Shown piece after piece: positions 25,910-34,370 of a stretch of 64,000 nt of DNA. A model generated the notes under the pieces. The model did not search any database, had not been told where the DNA came from, and saw only the letters and a program-made list of their open reading frames with translations. Each line of letters starts with the position of its first letter. Position 1 is the first letter of the stretch. This stretch comes from Flexivirga meconopsidis (GTDB lineage Bacteria; Actinomycetota; Actinomycetes; Actinomycetales; Dermatophilaceae): NCBI RefSeq assembly GCF_026162425.1, contig NZ_JAOBQJ010000001.1:372001-436000 (forward strand), in the 5' to 3' direction. The position numbers and the translations under genes were made by a program.

Positions 25910-26779
25910 TCAGGCGGGACGGGTCCAGACGACGTAGTTGTTCAGGTAGTGGCCGTTGACCATCTTCGAGGTGTTGTCACAGGTCACCAGCGTCACCACC
26001 GGAGTGGCGCTGCCGCCCCAAACCCGTTGATCCGTGGTCAGTTTCGTCTTCGGCACCGACTCCTTTCCGGTGACCCGGAGGCTGACGGTCTTGCCGTTGG
26101 TGCAACTCACCGTGACCGCGGAGCCGATGCCGACCTTGCGCAGGTTGTAGAAGTTGTCCGGCCCGTCATACGTCACGTGTCCGGCGATGACGGCGATGCC
26201 GTTCTGGCCCGGCTGAGCGGAGCGGTTGTACCACATCGTGGTGCGCGCGGGCGGGTAGATCTGGCCCTGCGAGTTGGTGCCCATCGGGACCACGCTTTCG
26301 CCGGAGATGCCGACCGAGGCGACCGTCATGCTGGACGGAATGCAGGTAGCGCCAGCGGGATTCGCGATCGGCTCGCGCTTGCTCTGCCCGGTCGGGTTGG
26401 GCAGCACGGAGTTGTTGGGCGGCACCGTGCTCTGCGGCGACGACCCGCCGGACTTCTTCGCGGACGACGAACCGTTGGTGGCGCTCTTCGCGGCGGACCC
26501 CTTCGACTCCTTGGCGGCAGACCCCTGCGATGCCGAGCCCGACTTCGACGCCTTCGACGACCCGGCGGCACCGGAGGAGCTGCCCGAACCCGAGCTGTTC
26601 GTCCCCGTGTCGGAGGCCGAGACCGATGACGCCGTTGCGGCGTTGCCCTCGGTGGAGGAGTCCGGTCGCAGGCTCCACGCCACGGCACCGACGCCGCCCG
26701 CGGCGATCAGGCAGCCCGCCACGATCGCTGCGGTCCCCTTTTGGCGGGAGGCGCGGTGTGCGCCGCCTTGGTTGGTCAT
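25910..26779 (-). CDS. class F-like sortase
   Basis: 289 residues. One N-terminal helix (about 15-36) anchors a long Ser/Gly/Lys-rich linker to about residue 125, then the sortase barrel. Catalytic residues are visible: His201 in AGHVTYDG, Cys267 in TLVTCD and Arg287 in the C-terminal VVWTRPA. The layout (single helix, low-complexity linker, C-terminal VTCD) fits actinobacterial class F sortases, which transpeptidate surface proteins. No obvious sortase substrate gene is adjacent. ATG 26779 has GAGGG just upstream. Confidence 0.88.
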   Translation of the reverse strand: MTNQGGAHRASRQKGTAAIVAGCLIAAGGVGAVAWSLRPDSSTEGNAATASSVSASDTGTNSSGSGSSSGAAGSSKASKSGSASQGSAAKESKGSAAKSATNGSSSAKKSGGSSPQSTVPPNNSVLPNPTGQSKREPIANPAGATCIPSSMTVASVGISGESVVPMGTNSQGQIYPPARTTMWYNRSAQPGQNGIAVIAGHVTYDGPDNFYNLRKVGIGSAVTVSCTNGKTVSLRVTGKESVPKTKLTTDQRVWGGSATPVVTLVTCDNTSKMVNGHYLNNYVVWTRPA

Positions 26780-26941
26780 CGCCCTCAGCTCTTCTGCGTC
26801 GACGTCGTGGTCCCGTGAGAGGCGAAGCACCCCTGCAGCCGATTATGAACGGCCGATCCGCCGGGCGCGACCGGAACCCGGCACGCCGAACCTGTGGGTT
26901 ACGTGAACGTAGGGCGTTGCGGATCGCTTTCGCCATACCCC

Positions 26942-26982
26942 TTGACACCCACGGTTTACAAACGGCACTCTTTTGTAAACCG
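26942..26982 (+). promoter_or_regulatory. alkB promoter with TetR-type palindromic operator
   Basis: A consensus -35 TTGACA (26942-26947) is followed by a perfect inverted repeat, CGGTTTACAAA (26952-26962) and TTTGTAAACCG (26972-26982), with a 9-base spacer. The palindrome covers the spacer and expected -10 region, so a bound dimer would block RNA polymerase. The TetR protein at the end of the alk operon is the obvious candidate. Confidence 0.75.
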
Positions 26983-27004
26983 CAAACGTGATGGGAGTCA
27001 CACC

Positions 27005-28519
27005 ATGGCGATAATGGATGCATCCGGCACCGTGCCGGACGGTTCCACCGAAGGGTGGAAAGACAAGAAGCGTTACCTCTGGCTGATCGGCCTGGTGATC
27101 CCTTCGGCGTTCGTGGCGATCTACGTGCTCTACGCGCTGACCGGATGGTCGGTGCTGCTGTGGACCGGGCCGATCCTGATCCTCGGCATCGTCCCGGCGA
27201 TCGACCTGGTCGCCGGTCTGGACCAGGACAACCCGCCCGACGACGTGATCGAGGCGCTGGAGAACGACAAGTACTACCGGTGGGTCGTCTACATGTACCT
27301 GCCGCTGCAGTACCTCGGCCTGATCGGCGTGATGATGCTGGTCGCCGGCTACAACCCGGTCGGTGAGATCCTCAACCTCACCGGCGGATCCGACTGGGTC
27401 GCCACCAACCTGGGCGAGCGGTTCGTCCAGCCGTGGGACCTCAGCGTGATCGACAAGATCGCGGTCTCCATCTCGATCGGCTGCGTCGGCGGCATCGGCA
27501 TCAACACCGCCCACGAGCTCGGCCACAAGAAGGAGAGCCACGAGCGGTGGCTGTCCAAGATCGCCCTCGCGCAGAGCGCCTACGGCCACTTCTACATCGA
27601 GCACAACCGCGGCCACCACGTGCGGGTCGCCACCCAGGAGGACCCGGCCAGCAGCCGTGTCGGCGAGAACTTCTACCAGTTCTGGCCGCGCACCGTCAGC
27701 GGATCGCTGAAGAGCGCCTGGAACCTGGAGAAGAAGCGCTACGCCCGACGGGGCACCCACCCGTTCCACATCGGCAACGACGTGCTCAACGCCTGGCTGA
27801 TGACCGCCGTGCTGTGGGGCGTGCTGATGGCCTTCCTCGGGATCGGCATCCTTCCCTACCTGCTGATCCAGGCAGTCGTCGGCTTCTCGCTGCTCGAGGT
27901 CGTCAACTACATGGAGCACTACGGCATGCTGCGCAAGAAGGTCGGCCCGGCCGGCAAGGAGCGCTACGAGCGGGTCGACCCCAGCCACAGCTGGAACTCC
28001 AACAACATCGCGACCAACGTGCTGCTCTACCACCTGCAGCGGCACAGCGACCACCACGCCAACCCGACCCGGCGCTACCAGGCGCTGCGCGACTACAAGG
28101 AGTCGCCGGTGCTGCCCACCGGGTATGCCGGGATGATCGTGCTCGCGATCGTGCCCGCGATCTGGCGCAAGGTGATGGACCCGCGGGTGCTCGCGCACTT
28201 CGACGGCGACATCTCGCAGGCCAACATCTCGCCGCGCAAGCGGGACAAGGTCCTGGCCAAGTACGGCAAGGCGATCGACCCGACCCCGATCAACGCGGCT
28301 CCGCTGCGAGTCGACAAGTCCGCGCACGACCAGAGCGCCAACCACGGCGGGCGCTGCCCCGGATGCGGTTACGTGTATGACGAAGCCGTCGGCGCGCCGC
28401 GCGAAGGCTTCCCGGCCGGCACCCCGTGGGACCAGATCCCCGACACCTGGTGCTGCCCCGACTGCGGTGTCCGCGAGAAGCTCGACTTCGTGCCGGTCAG
28501 CAAGACCGGGGTGGCGTGA
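27005..28519 (+). CDS. alkB: alkane 1-monooxygenase fused to rubredoxin
   Basis: 504 residues. The membrane di-iron hydroxylase has the expected His motifs: HELGH (170-174), EHNRGHH (His200, 204, 205), NYMEHYG and LQRHSDHH (347-351). After a hinge near residue 440 comes a complete rubredoxin domain with iron ligands Cys451, Cys454, Cys484 and Cys487. AlkB oxidises n-alkanes to 1-alkanols; the rubredoxin feeds it electrons. Such fusions are known from actinobacteria (AlkW1 type). ATG 27005 has GGGAG eight bases upstream. It leads an operon with ferredoxin, reductase and TetR genes. Confidence 0.97.
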   Translation: MAIMDASGTVPDGSTEGWKDKKRYLWLIGLVIPSAFVAIYVLYALTGWSVLLWTGPILILGIVPAIDLVAGLDQDNPPDDVIEALENDKYYRWVVYMYLPLQYLGLIGVMMLVAGYNPVGEILNLTGGSDWVATNLGERFVQPWDLSVIDKIAVSISIGCVGGIGINTAHELGHKKESHERWLSKIALAQSAYGHFYIEHNRGHHVRVATQEDPASSRVGENFYQFWPRTVSGSLKSAWNLEKKRYARRGTHPFHIGNDVLNAWLMTAVLWGVLMAFLGIGILPYLLIQAVVGFSLLEVVNYMEHYGMLRKKVGPAGKERYERVDPSHSWNSNNIATNVLLYHLQRHSDHHANPTRRYQALRDYKESPVLPTGYAGMIVLAIVPAIWRKVMDPRVLAHFDGDISQANISPRKRDKVLAKYGKAIDPTPINAAPLRVDKSAHDQSANHGGRCPGCGYVYDEAVGAPREGFPAGTPWDQIPDTWCCPDCGVREKLDFVPVSKTGVA

Positions 28520-28710
28520 TGCAGATCGTTGCCGACATCGCACAGTGCGAGGGCCTCGGGATGTGCGAGGCGATGGCCCCGGACATCTTCGAGGTCGGGC
28601 CCGAGGGTCACGTCGTGATCCACGACCCCTCGCCGGACGAGTCACGCCGGCAGGACCTGCAGGCCGCGGTCGACTCCTGCCCGGTGCTCGCGCTCACTCT
28701 GCAGGACTGA
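28519..28710 (+). CDS. [3Fe-4S]-type ferredoxin
   Basis: 63 residues, MQIVADIAQCEGLGMCEAMAP through DSCPVLAL. Only three cluster cysteines are present (CEGLGMC and SCP), with Gly where a fourth would be, so a 3Fe-4S cluster is expected, as in ferredoxins that serve P450s. It overlaps the alkB stop by one base (TGATG). It may transfer electrons from the downstream reductase to the AlkB-rubredoxin fusion. Confidence 0.93.
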   Translation: MQIVADIAQCEGLGMCEAMAPDIFEVGPEGHVVIHDPSPDESRRQDLQAAVDSCPVLALTLQD

Positions 28711-28717
28711 GGCAGCC

Positions 28718-29932
28718 ATGCGACTGGTCGTTGTGGGAGCCTCGCTCGCCGGGCTGCGCGCCGTCGAGGCCGCCCGGCGGGCGGGCTGCACCGACCCGAT
28801 CACGCTGATCGGGGCGGAGCAATCGGCGCCATACGACCGGCCGCCGCTGTCGAAGGCGCTGCTGTGCGCCGACAACCCGGCGCAGGTGCTGCCGTTCCAC
28901 GCCGAGGGGCACCTGCGCGACGAGCTCGGCGTCGAGTTGCGGCTCGGCACGCCGGCCACCGGGCTCGACGTCGACCGCCGCGAGGTGATCGTCGGGACCG
29001 AGCGCATCGGGTATGACGGGCTGATCATCGCCACCGGCGCCGCGGCCAACGCGTGGCCGATGGGCGCGGGCGTCGCGGGGGTCCACCCGTTGCGTACGGC
29101 GCAGGACGCGCTCGCGATCCGGGCTGCGCTCGACGCCGGTGCCCGCGTCGCGGTCATCGGCGCCGGCTTCATCGGGTCCGAGGTCGCGTCGGCGGCCCGG
29201 GCACGGGATCTGCCGGTCACCGTGATCGAGGCCGCGCCGCAGCCGCTGACCCGCTCGGTCGGCGGAGCCGTCGCCGACGTGCTCACCCGGTTGCACCGCA
29301 CGGCCGGCGTCGACCTGCGGGTCGGCACCCAGGTCACCCAGGTGCACCAATCGCCTTCCGGTGTCACCGGATTGAGCCTCAGCGACGGCAGCCACGTGCC
29401 CGCCGACCTCGTCGTGCTCGGCATCGGCGCCCGACCGGCCACCGGCTGGCTGCGCGACTCCGGACTGCCGCTGCACTCCGACGGCGGCGTGCTGGTCGAC
29501 GCCACCCTCGCCACCGGTGCACCCGGTGTGTACGCCGCGGGCGACGTCGCGCACTCACCGCACTCGGTCTTCGGCGACGACGTGCTGCGCCTGGAGCACT
29601 GGACGAGCGCCGCCGAGCAGGGCGCGGCCGCCGCACGGCACCTGCTCGACCCGTCGGCCGCGCGTCCGCTGCAGACCGTTCCCTACTTCTGGTCCGACTG
29701 GCACGGGCACCGGCTGCAGTTCGTCGGTGTGCCGAGTGCGGACGAGGTGCGCGTCATACGACCCGAGGTGGAGCGGTTCCTCGCGCTCTACCGGCGCGGT
29801 GACCGGGTGGTCGGTGCGTTCACCATCAACGGCCAACGCGAGATCATGCGCTACCGCCGGCACATCGTGGGGCAGGCGCCGTTCGAGGATGCGCTCGCCG
29901 AGGCCGCCGCTGCCGATGCGGTCGTCGCGTGA
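28718..29932 (+). CDS. FAD-dependent ferredoxin/rubredoxin reductase
   Basis: 404 residues. The FAD dinucleotide fold (VVVGASLAGLRAVEAAR), the NAD(P)H fold (VAVIGAGFIGSEVASAA), the second FAD motif YAAGDVAHS and a C-terminal ferredoxin-reductase domain are all present. It would pass electrons from NAD(P)H to the ferredoxin or rubredoxin that serves AlkB. It lies 7 bases after the ferredoxin gene within the alk operon. Confidence 0.94.
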   Translation: MRLVVVGASLAGLRAVEAARRAGCTDPITLIGAEQSAPYDRPPLSKALLCADNPAQVLPFHAEGHLRDELGVELRLGTPATGLDVDRREVIVGTERIGYDGLIIATGAAANAWPMGAGVAGVHPLRTAQDALAIRAALDAGARVAVIGAGFIGSEVASAARARDLPVTVIEAAPQPLTRSVGGAVADVLTRLHRTAGVDLRVGTQVTQVHQSPSGVTGLSLSDGSHVPADLVVLGIGARPATGWLRDSGLPLHSDGGVLVDATLATGAPGVYAAGDVAHSPHSVFGDDVLRLEHWTSAAEQGAAAARHLLDPSAARPLQTVPYFWSDWHGHRLQFVGVPSADEVRVIRPEVERFLALYRRGDRVVGAFTINGQREIMRYRRHIVGQAPFEDALAEAAAADAVVA

Positions 29933-29942
29933 GGTGGCGGTG

Positions 29943-30611
29943 ATGAGCGCCCAGCCGATCGAGGAGACCACGACCGCGCCTAGACTGGTGCGCGTGACCG
30001 CTCCCGCCCGCTCCGATGCCGACACGCTGCGCTCGCAACTGCTCGGCGCGGCGTCGCGGCTGACGATCAGCGAGGGCTGGTCGAAGGTCACCATGTCCCG
30101 GCTCGCCGACGAGGTCGGCGTGTCCCGGCAGACGGTCTACAACGAGTTCGGCAGCAAGCCCGCGCTTGCCCAGCAGCTGGTGCTCGGCGAGTTGCAGGTC
30201 TTCCTGGGCCGGGTGTTCGACGGCTTCGAGGCCAGCCCGAGTGACCCGGTCGGCGCGATCCACGGCGCCGCGCTCAATGTGCTTCGGCTCAGCCTGGAGA
30301 ACCCGCTGCTGCACGCGGTGATCGCCGGCTCGCACGGCGCCGAGTCCGAGCTGCTGCCGCTGCTGACCACCGACAGCGAGGCGCTGCTGACCCTGGCCAA
30401 GGAAGCCATCACCGAGGGCATGCTCCGCTTCGAGTTGCGGCTCACCCGCGCCCAGCTCGACGTCGGCGTCGACGTCGTGGTGCGCACGGTGCTCAGTCAC
30501 GTCATCCACCCGTCGGGCACGCCCGAGGAGACCGCCGCCGGGATCGCCTGGATCGCGAGCGTGGTGCTCGGCCTCGATGATCAGTGGGGCGACCCGAAGC
30601 TACGCGCCTGA
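29943..30611 (+). CDS. TetR-family regulator of the alk operon (AlkX-like)
   Basis: 222 residues from ATG 29943, or 205 from GTG 29994. The helix-turn-helix reads MSRLADEVGVSRQTVYNEFGSKPALAQQLV. AGGTGG precedes ATG 29943, while GTG 29994 has a leaderless -10 box, TAGACT, 7 bases upstream, so both may be used: the long form from operon mRNA, the short form from its own promoter. TetR proteins at the end of alkB-rubredoxin operons (AlkX) repress the operon and respond to fatty acids in related actinobacteria. The palindrome before alkB is the probable binding site. Confidence 0.88.
   Translation: MSAQPIEETTTAPRLVRVTAPARSDADTLRSQLLGAASRLTISEGWSKVTMSRLADEVGVSRQTVYNEFGSKPALAQQLVLGELQVFLGRVFDGFEASPSDPVGAIHGAALNVLRLSLENPLLHAVIAGSHGAESELLPLLTTDSEALLTLAKEAITEGMLRFELRLTRAQLDVGVDVVVRTVLSHVIHPSGTPEETAAGIAWIASVVLGLDDQWGDPKLRA
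29981..29986 (+). promoter_or_regulatory. internal -10 box TAGACT in the TetR gene
   Basis: TAGACT sits 7 bases before an in-frame GTG (29994) and shares the 12-mer TAGACTGGTGCG with the GntR promoter at 19419. It would let the repressor be made without the operon promoter. Confidence 0.55.
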
Positions 30612-30668
30612 CCGCGGCGGCGGGGTGGGCACCCGCCGAGGTCGCGGCTCACGTCATTCGCGCGCTGG

Positions 30669-30731
30669 CACCGAGGTAGCAGTTGCGGTCGCTAAAGCGG
30701 CTTTATAGCGACAACGAGTGCTACCTCGGTG
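30669..30731. repeat. 63-bp compound palindrome
   Basis: Outer arms CACCGAGGTAGCA (30669-30681) and TGCTACCTCGGTG (30719-30731) are perfect over 13 bp. Inside, GTCGCTA (30688-30694) pairs with TAGCGAC (30706-30712), and TAAAGC/GCTTTA forms the tip. The element lies between convergent genes and is more A+T-rich than its surroundings. It may be a bidirectional terminator or a REP/MITE-like mobile repeat. Confidence 0.75.
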
Positions 30732-30779
30732 TCAGTTCACGCGGGCCGACGATCAGACACAACGCCGTGGTGCCCTTTC

Positions 30780-31442
30780 TCACCGACCCACCGCCCCCGG
30801 TTGCTGCTTGCGGGTGCGGTAGAGCTCGTCCGGGTCGATGCCGACCGCGCGCAGGTAGCGCCCTGCGGCTCGGTGGAGGCGCAGGGTGAGTGGTAGAGAC
30901 AGCAGAAAGATCGCCAGCATGCAAAGCATGAAGAGCGCGAGTTTTCGGTTGGAGTTCCACTGCAGCGGCACGTTGATCCCGAAGATCAACAGCCCGAACG
31001 GCACGGACCGACGCCACGTGTGCCGCTGTTGCACGACCAGCAGCCGCGCGGACCGGGTCCCCAGGTAGCGCAGCAGCGGGTCGGAACTGGGCCGACCCGA
31101 TCGGACCGACTTGGCCAACTGCCGCCGCTTCCGGAAGGGCAGCGCCAACTGCAGTGGCGCGAGCGACCCGCGGTAGCGCCGGAAGAGGCGGCGCACGAAG
31201 ATCACGTACCCGGCGACGATCACCGCCGCGACGACCAGCCCGATGACCAGCCCGGCCGCCGAGCGGTGGTGCTCGCGATCGTGGTGCGGCGGGCTCGGCA
31301 GGACAACGGTGAACAGGAAGATCTCGAGCGGGATCGCGACCAGCACCGCAAGCCCGATCCGTATGGCGTACGGGCGTTTCCAGCCCCGGCGCAACCGCTC
31401 GACGTCGGCCTCCAGCCCATCCGGCACCGGCAGCGGCTCCAC
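30780..31442 (-). CDS. four-helix membrane protein of unknown function
   Basis: 220 residues. Hydrophobic helices lie near 26-48, 64-84, 149-163 and 166-188, in two pairs separated by a basic cytoplasmic loop of about 60 residues (RRLFRRYRGSLAPLQLALPFRKRRQL). No domain was recognised. The start is GTG 31442. It is monocistronic, ending near the compound palindrome. Confidence 0.65.
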   Translation of the reverse strand: MEPLPVPDGLEADVERLRRGWKRPYAIRIGLAVLVAIPLEIFLFTVVLPSPPHHDREHHRSAAGLVIGLVVAAVIVAGYVIFVRRLFRRYRGSLAPLQLALPFRKRRQLAKSVRSGRPSSDPLLRYLGTRSARLLVVQQRHTWRRSVPFGLLIFGINVPLQWNSNRKLALFMLCMLAIFLLSLPLTLRLHRAAGRYLRAVGIDPDELYRTRKQQPGAVGR

Positions 31443-31519
31443 AAACGACCCCCTCGACGATCGCGCCGCCTCCCTGACAGCGTCGACCGGAGCTTACGGC
31501 TGGGAAACCCCCGTTGTGC

Positions 31520-31984
31520 TCATCCCTTGGGGTGACTTGCCGCGCGCTCCAGCCCACGCATCCCGGAGCGCATCATCGCCGCGTGGTTGGCGATCAACAG
31601 CGGCCGCATCGCACGCCAGGTCGACACCCGCCCGAGCACGCCGCCGACCATCAGGTCGACCTCCTGGGTGTAGGCGAGTGACGTCGCCGCCGGGCCGTCG
31701 GAGGTCAGCACGAACTGCGACCAGCCGACCAGGTCGCCGGCCAATGACGCTCGCAGCACACCGGATTCGGGATCCGCGACCTCGGAGGTGAGCTCCAGCC
31801 GGAGGGTCAGCGGCAGCACGCTGCGGATGTGCACCGAGCCGCGGGTTTCGTCATACGCGGTGATGGAGCGGATCTGTGGCCACCACCGGTCCCACGTCTC
31901 TCCCTCGGCGAGTATGGCGAAAACGTCGTCGCGCGCCGCGCCCACGCGGTGGGTGCTGGCGAAGCGGAAGTGCCGGGCGGTCAC
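31520..31984 (-). CDS. SRPBCC-family (polyketide cyclase-like) protein
   Basis: 154 residues with the START/Bet v1-like pattern: FASTHRVGAARDDVFAILAEGETWDRWWPQI at the beginning, a central beta-rich part, and a long C-terminal helix (RAMRPLLIANHAAMMRSGMRGLERAA). These proteins bind hydrophobic ligands. GTG 31984 overlaps the stop of the lipid kinase gene (GTGA), so the two are co-translated and may act on related lipids. The open frame upstream of this start is antisense to serS and is spurious. Confidence 0.85.
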   Translation of the reverse strand: MTARHFRFASTHRVGAARDDVFAILAEGETWDRWWPQIRSITAYDETRGSVHIRSVLPLTLRLELTSEVADPESGVLRASLAGDLVGWSQFVLTSDGPAATSLAYTQEVDLMVGGVLGRVSTWRAMRPLLIANHAAMMRSGMRGLERAASHPKG

Positions 31985-32895
31985 CGCGGCAGGCGCAGCA
32001 CCAGTGCGGCCGGGTCGACCGCGAACCGGACGGCGCGCGCGGTGCCGATCACATCGCCGTCGACCTCGACACCGGTCGGTCGGTCGACGCGGACGGTCGC
32101 CTCGCGGCACAGGTGACGGGTCACCGCCTCGGAGTCTCGTGTGGAGCGGGTGAGCACCTTGGCGATGACCGGCAACCATCGAATCCCGCTGCCCCGCACC
32201 ACAACCGCATTGAGCAGCCCGTCGTCCACAACCGCGTCCGGCATCAGCTTCATCCCGCCCTGCAACATGCCGCAGTTGCCGACCAGCACGCTGGTGACGT
32301 CCCGCTCGATCTGCACGCCGTCGTCGAAGCAGATCGTCGCGGGCACCAGGTCGTGCACCACCTGGCGCAGTCCGGCCGCGGGGTAGGCGAGCCAGCCGAT
32401 CCGGCCCTTCAACTCCTCGGTGGTGGCGGCCATGATCTCCGCGTCGACCCCGATGCCGGACATCACCAGCCCGATCTCCTCTGCGCCGAACTGGCCAGAA
32501 CCGTTGTCGTCCAACGCGATCCGCATGACGTCGATCTCGTGGTCGACGCCGGCGAGCGCGACGCGAAGCGCGGTCTCGAAGTGCCCGACCGGGAGTTTGA
32601 GCTGCCGGGCGAGCAGATTGCCGGTGCCAGAGGCCAGCACCGCGAGCGGTGTCCGCGACGGCAGCAACCCCGCAGCCACGCAGCGCACGGTCCCGTCGCC
32701 GCCGAGGGCAGCGACCAGGTCGACGCCCGCCTCGACCGCTTCGAGCGCCTGCTGCTTGCCCGGCTGCTCCACGGTGGTGTCCCACCAGAGCGGGTCTGCC
32801 CAGCCGTAGCCACGGAAGATGGCCGACAGGTCGGCTCGCAGTTTGCGGGAGTCGGGGACCTTGGTGGGATTGACGATGACCGCACCTCGACGCAC
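31981..32895 (-). CDS. diacylglycerol/lipid kinase family protein
   Basis: 304 residues. The catalytic signature [16 protein letters not shown] and the nucleotide-binding [13 protein letters not shown] place it in the DAGK_cat/YegS family, which phosphorylates diacylglycerol or related lipids with ATP. GTG 32895 was chosen because AGGAG lies a few bases upstream; a GTG five codons earlier has no RBS. It is coupled to the SRPBCC gene downstream and divergent from serS. Confidence 0.92.
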   Translation of the reverse strand: MRRGAVIVNPTKVPDSRKLRADLSAIFRGYGWADPLWWDTTVEQPGKQQALEAVEAGVDLVAALGGDGTVRCVAAGLLPSRTPLAVLASGTGNLLARQLKLPVGHFETALRVALAGVDHEIDVMRIALDDNGSGQFGAEEIGLVMSGIGVDAEIMAATTEELKGRIGWLAYPAAGLRQVVHDLVPATICFDDGVQIERDVTSVLVGNCGMLQGGMKLMPDAVVDDGLLNAVVVRGSGIRWLPVIAKVLTRSTRDSEAVTRHLCREATVRVDRPTGVEVDGDVIGTARAVRFAVDPAALVLRLPR

Positions 32896-32978
32896 GGCTC
32901 CACTCCTCACGATCGCCAGACGTTACCGGTCGGTTCGAGGTGACGTTATCGGGTTGCGGGCGGGGCCGTCCCGCCGCG

Positions 32979-32984
32979 TAGCCT
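32979..32984 (+). promoter_or_regulatory. -10 box TAGCCT for serS
   Basis: TAGCCT lies 8 bases before GTG 32993 and no RBS intervenes; serS is probably leaderless. Confidence 0.55.
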
Positions 32985-32992
32985 TGGCCCTC

Positions 32993-34297
32993 GTGATCGA
33001 CATCAAATTTCTGCGTGACAACCCCGACCTGGTGCGCGCCAGCCAGCGCGCCCGCGGCGCCGACGAGAGCCTCGTTGACCAGGTGCTGGCCGCCGACGAG
33101 AAGCGCCGGGCGTCCCTGTCGGAGTTCGAGAGCCTGCGCGCGGAGCAGAAGTCGGTCAGCAAGTCGGTCGGCGCGATCATGGGCAAGCTCGGCGCCGCCA
33201 AGAAGCAGGGTGGCGACGTCACCGCAATACAGGCCGAAGCGGACGAGGCGCGCGCCAAGGCGACCGAGCTCGCGGCCGAGGTGAAGCGCCGGGAGGCCGC
33301 CGCCGACGACGAGGGAGCGGAGTTCACCGGACTGCTGAAGAAGCTCGACAACATCGTGCTCGACGGCGTGCCGGCCGGCGGCGAGGACGACTACGTCGTG
33401 CTCGAACACATCGGTGAACCCACGACGTTCGACTTCGAGCCGCTCGACCACCTCGCGCTCGGCGAGAAGCTCGGCGCGATCGACATGGAGCGCGGCGCGA
33501 AGGTCGGCGGTGCCCGGTTCTACTTCCTGACCGGCGTCGGCGCTCGTCTTGAACTGGCGCTGCTCAACCTGGCGATGAACCAGGCGGTCGAGCAGGGCTT
33601 CATCCCGATGATCACCCCGACGCTGGTGCGGCCGGAGATCATGGACGGCACCGGCTACCTCGACGCGCATGAGGACGTCTACCACCTGCCCGCCGACGAC
33701 CTCTACCTCACCGGCACTTCGGAGGTGGCGCTCGCCGGCTACCACCAGGGCGAGATCATCGACATCTCCGGCGGACCCAAGCGGTATGCCGGCTGGTCGT
33801 CCTGCTACCGCCGCGAAGCCGGCTCGCACGGCAAGGACACCCGTGGCATCATCCGCGTCCACCAGTTCAACAAGGTGGAGATGTTCGTCTACTGCGACCC
33901 GGCCGACGCGCAGGCCGAGCACCAGCGGCTGCTCGACTGGGAGAAGGAGATGCTCGCCAAGGTCGAGCTGCCCTACCGGGTGATCGACACCGCGGCCGGC
34001 GACCTCGGCGGTTCGGCGGCGCGCAAGTACGACAGCGAGGCGTGGGTGCCGACGCAGGGTCGCTACCGCGAGCTGACCTCGACCTCCAACTGCACCACCT
34101 ACCAGGCGCGCCGGCTCGGCATCCGCTACCGCACGCCCGAGGGGCGCACCGAGCCGGTCGCCACACTGAACGGCACGCTCGCCACCACCCGGTGGCTGGT
34201 CGCGATCCTGGAGAACCACCAGCAGGCCGACGGCTCGGTCAAGGTGCCGGCCGCGCTACAGCCGTTCCTCGGGACGGACGTGCTGAAGCCGCTCTGA
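32993..34297 (+). CDS. serS: seryl-tRNA synthetase
   Basis: 434 residues, normal length. The N-terminal tRNA-binding coiled coil spans roughly residues 30-105. Class II motifs are intact: [14 protein letters not shown], motif 2 [21 protein letters not shown], and motif 3 [18 protein letters not shown]. It charges tRNA-Ser and tRNA-Sec with serine. The GTG start gives the expected [16 protein letters not shown]-terminus. Confidence 0.97.
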   Translation: MIDIKFLRDNPDLVRASQRARGADESLVDQVLAADEKRRASLSEFESLRAEQKSVSKSVGAIMGKLGAAKKQGGDVTAIQAEADEARAKATELAAEVKRREAAADDEGAEFTGLLKKLDNIVLDGVPAGGEDDYVVLEHIGEPTTFDFEPLDHLALGEKLGAIDMERGAKVGGARFYFLTGVGARLELALLNLAMNQAVEQGFIPMITPTLVRPEIMDGTGYLDAHEDVYHLPADDLYLTGTSEVALAGYHQGEIIDISGGPKRYAGWSSCYRREAGSHGKDTRGIIRVHQFNKVEMFVYCDPADAQAEHQRLLDWEKEMLAKVELPYRVIDTAAGDLGGSAARKYDSEAWVPTQGRYRELTSTSNCTTYQARRLGIRYRTPEGRTEPVATLNGTLATTRWLVAILENHQQADGSVKVPAALQPFLGTDVLKPL

Positions 34298-34358
34298 AGA
34301 AGGACCCGTCGCGGCCAACTCCGCCGCGCGACGGATCCTGGGTGCGCGGCTCCCGCCA

Positions 34359-34364
34359 TACAGT
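34359..34364 (+). promoter_or_regulatory. -10 box TACAGT for the histidine-kinase gene
   Basis: TACAGT is 6 bases before GTG 34371; no RBS is seen, so the transcript is probably leaderless. It is embedded in a copy of the CCATAC motif. Confidence 0.5.
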
Positions 34365-34370
34365 TGCCGC

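Noticed and set aside
31985-34219. Long N-terminal extension of the SRPBCC frame
   Set aside because: It lies antisense to serS and the lipid kinase; homology begins only at GTG 31984.
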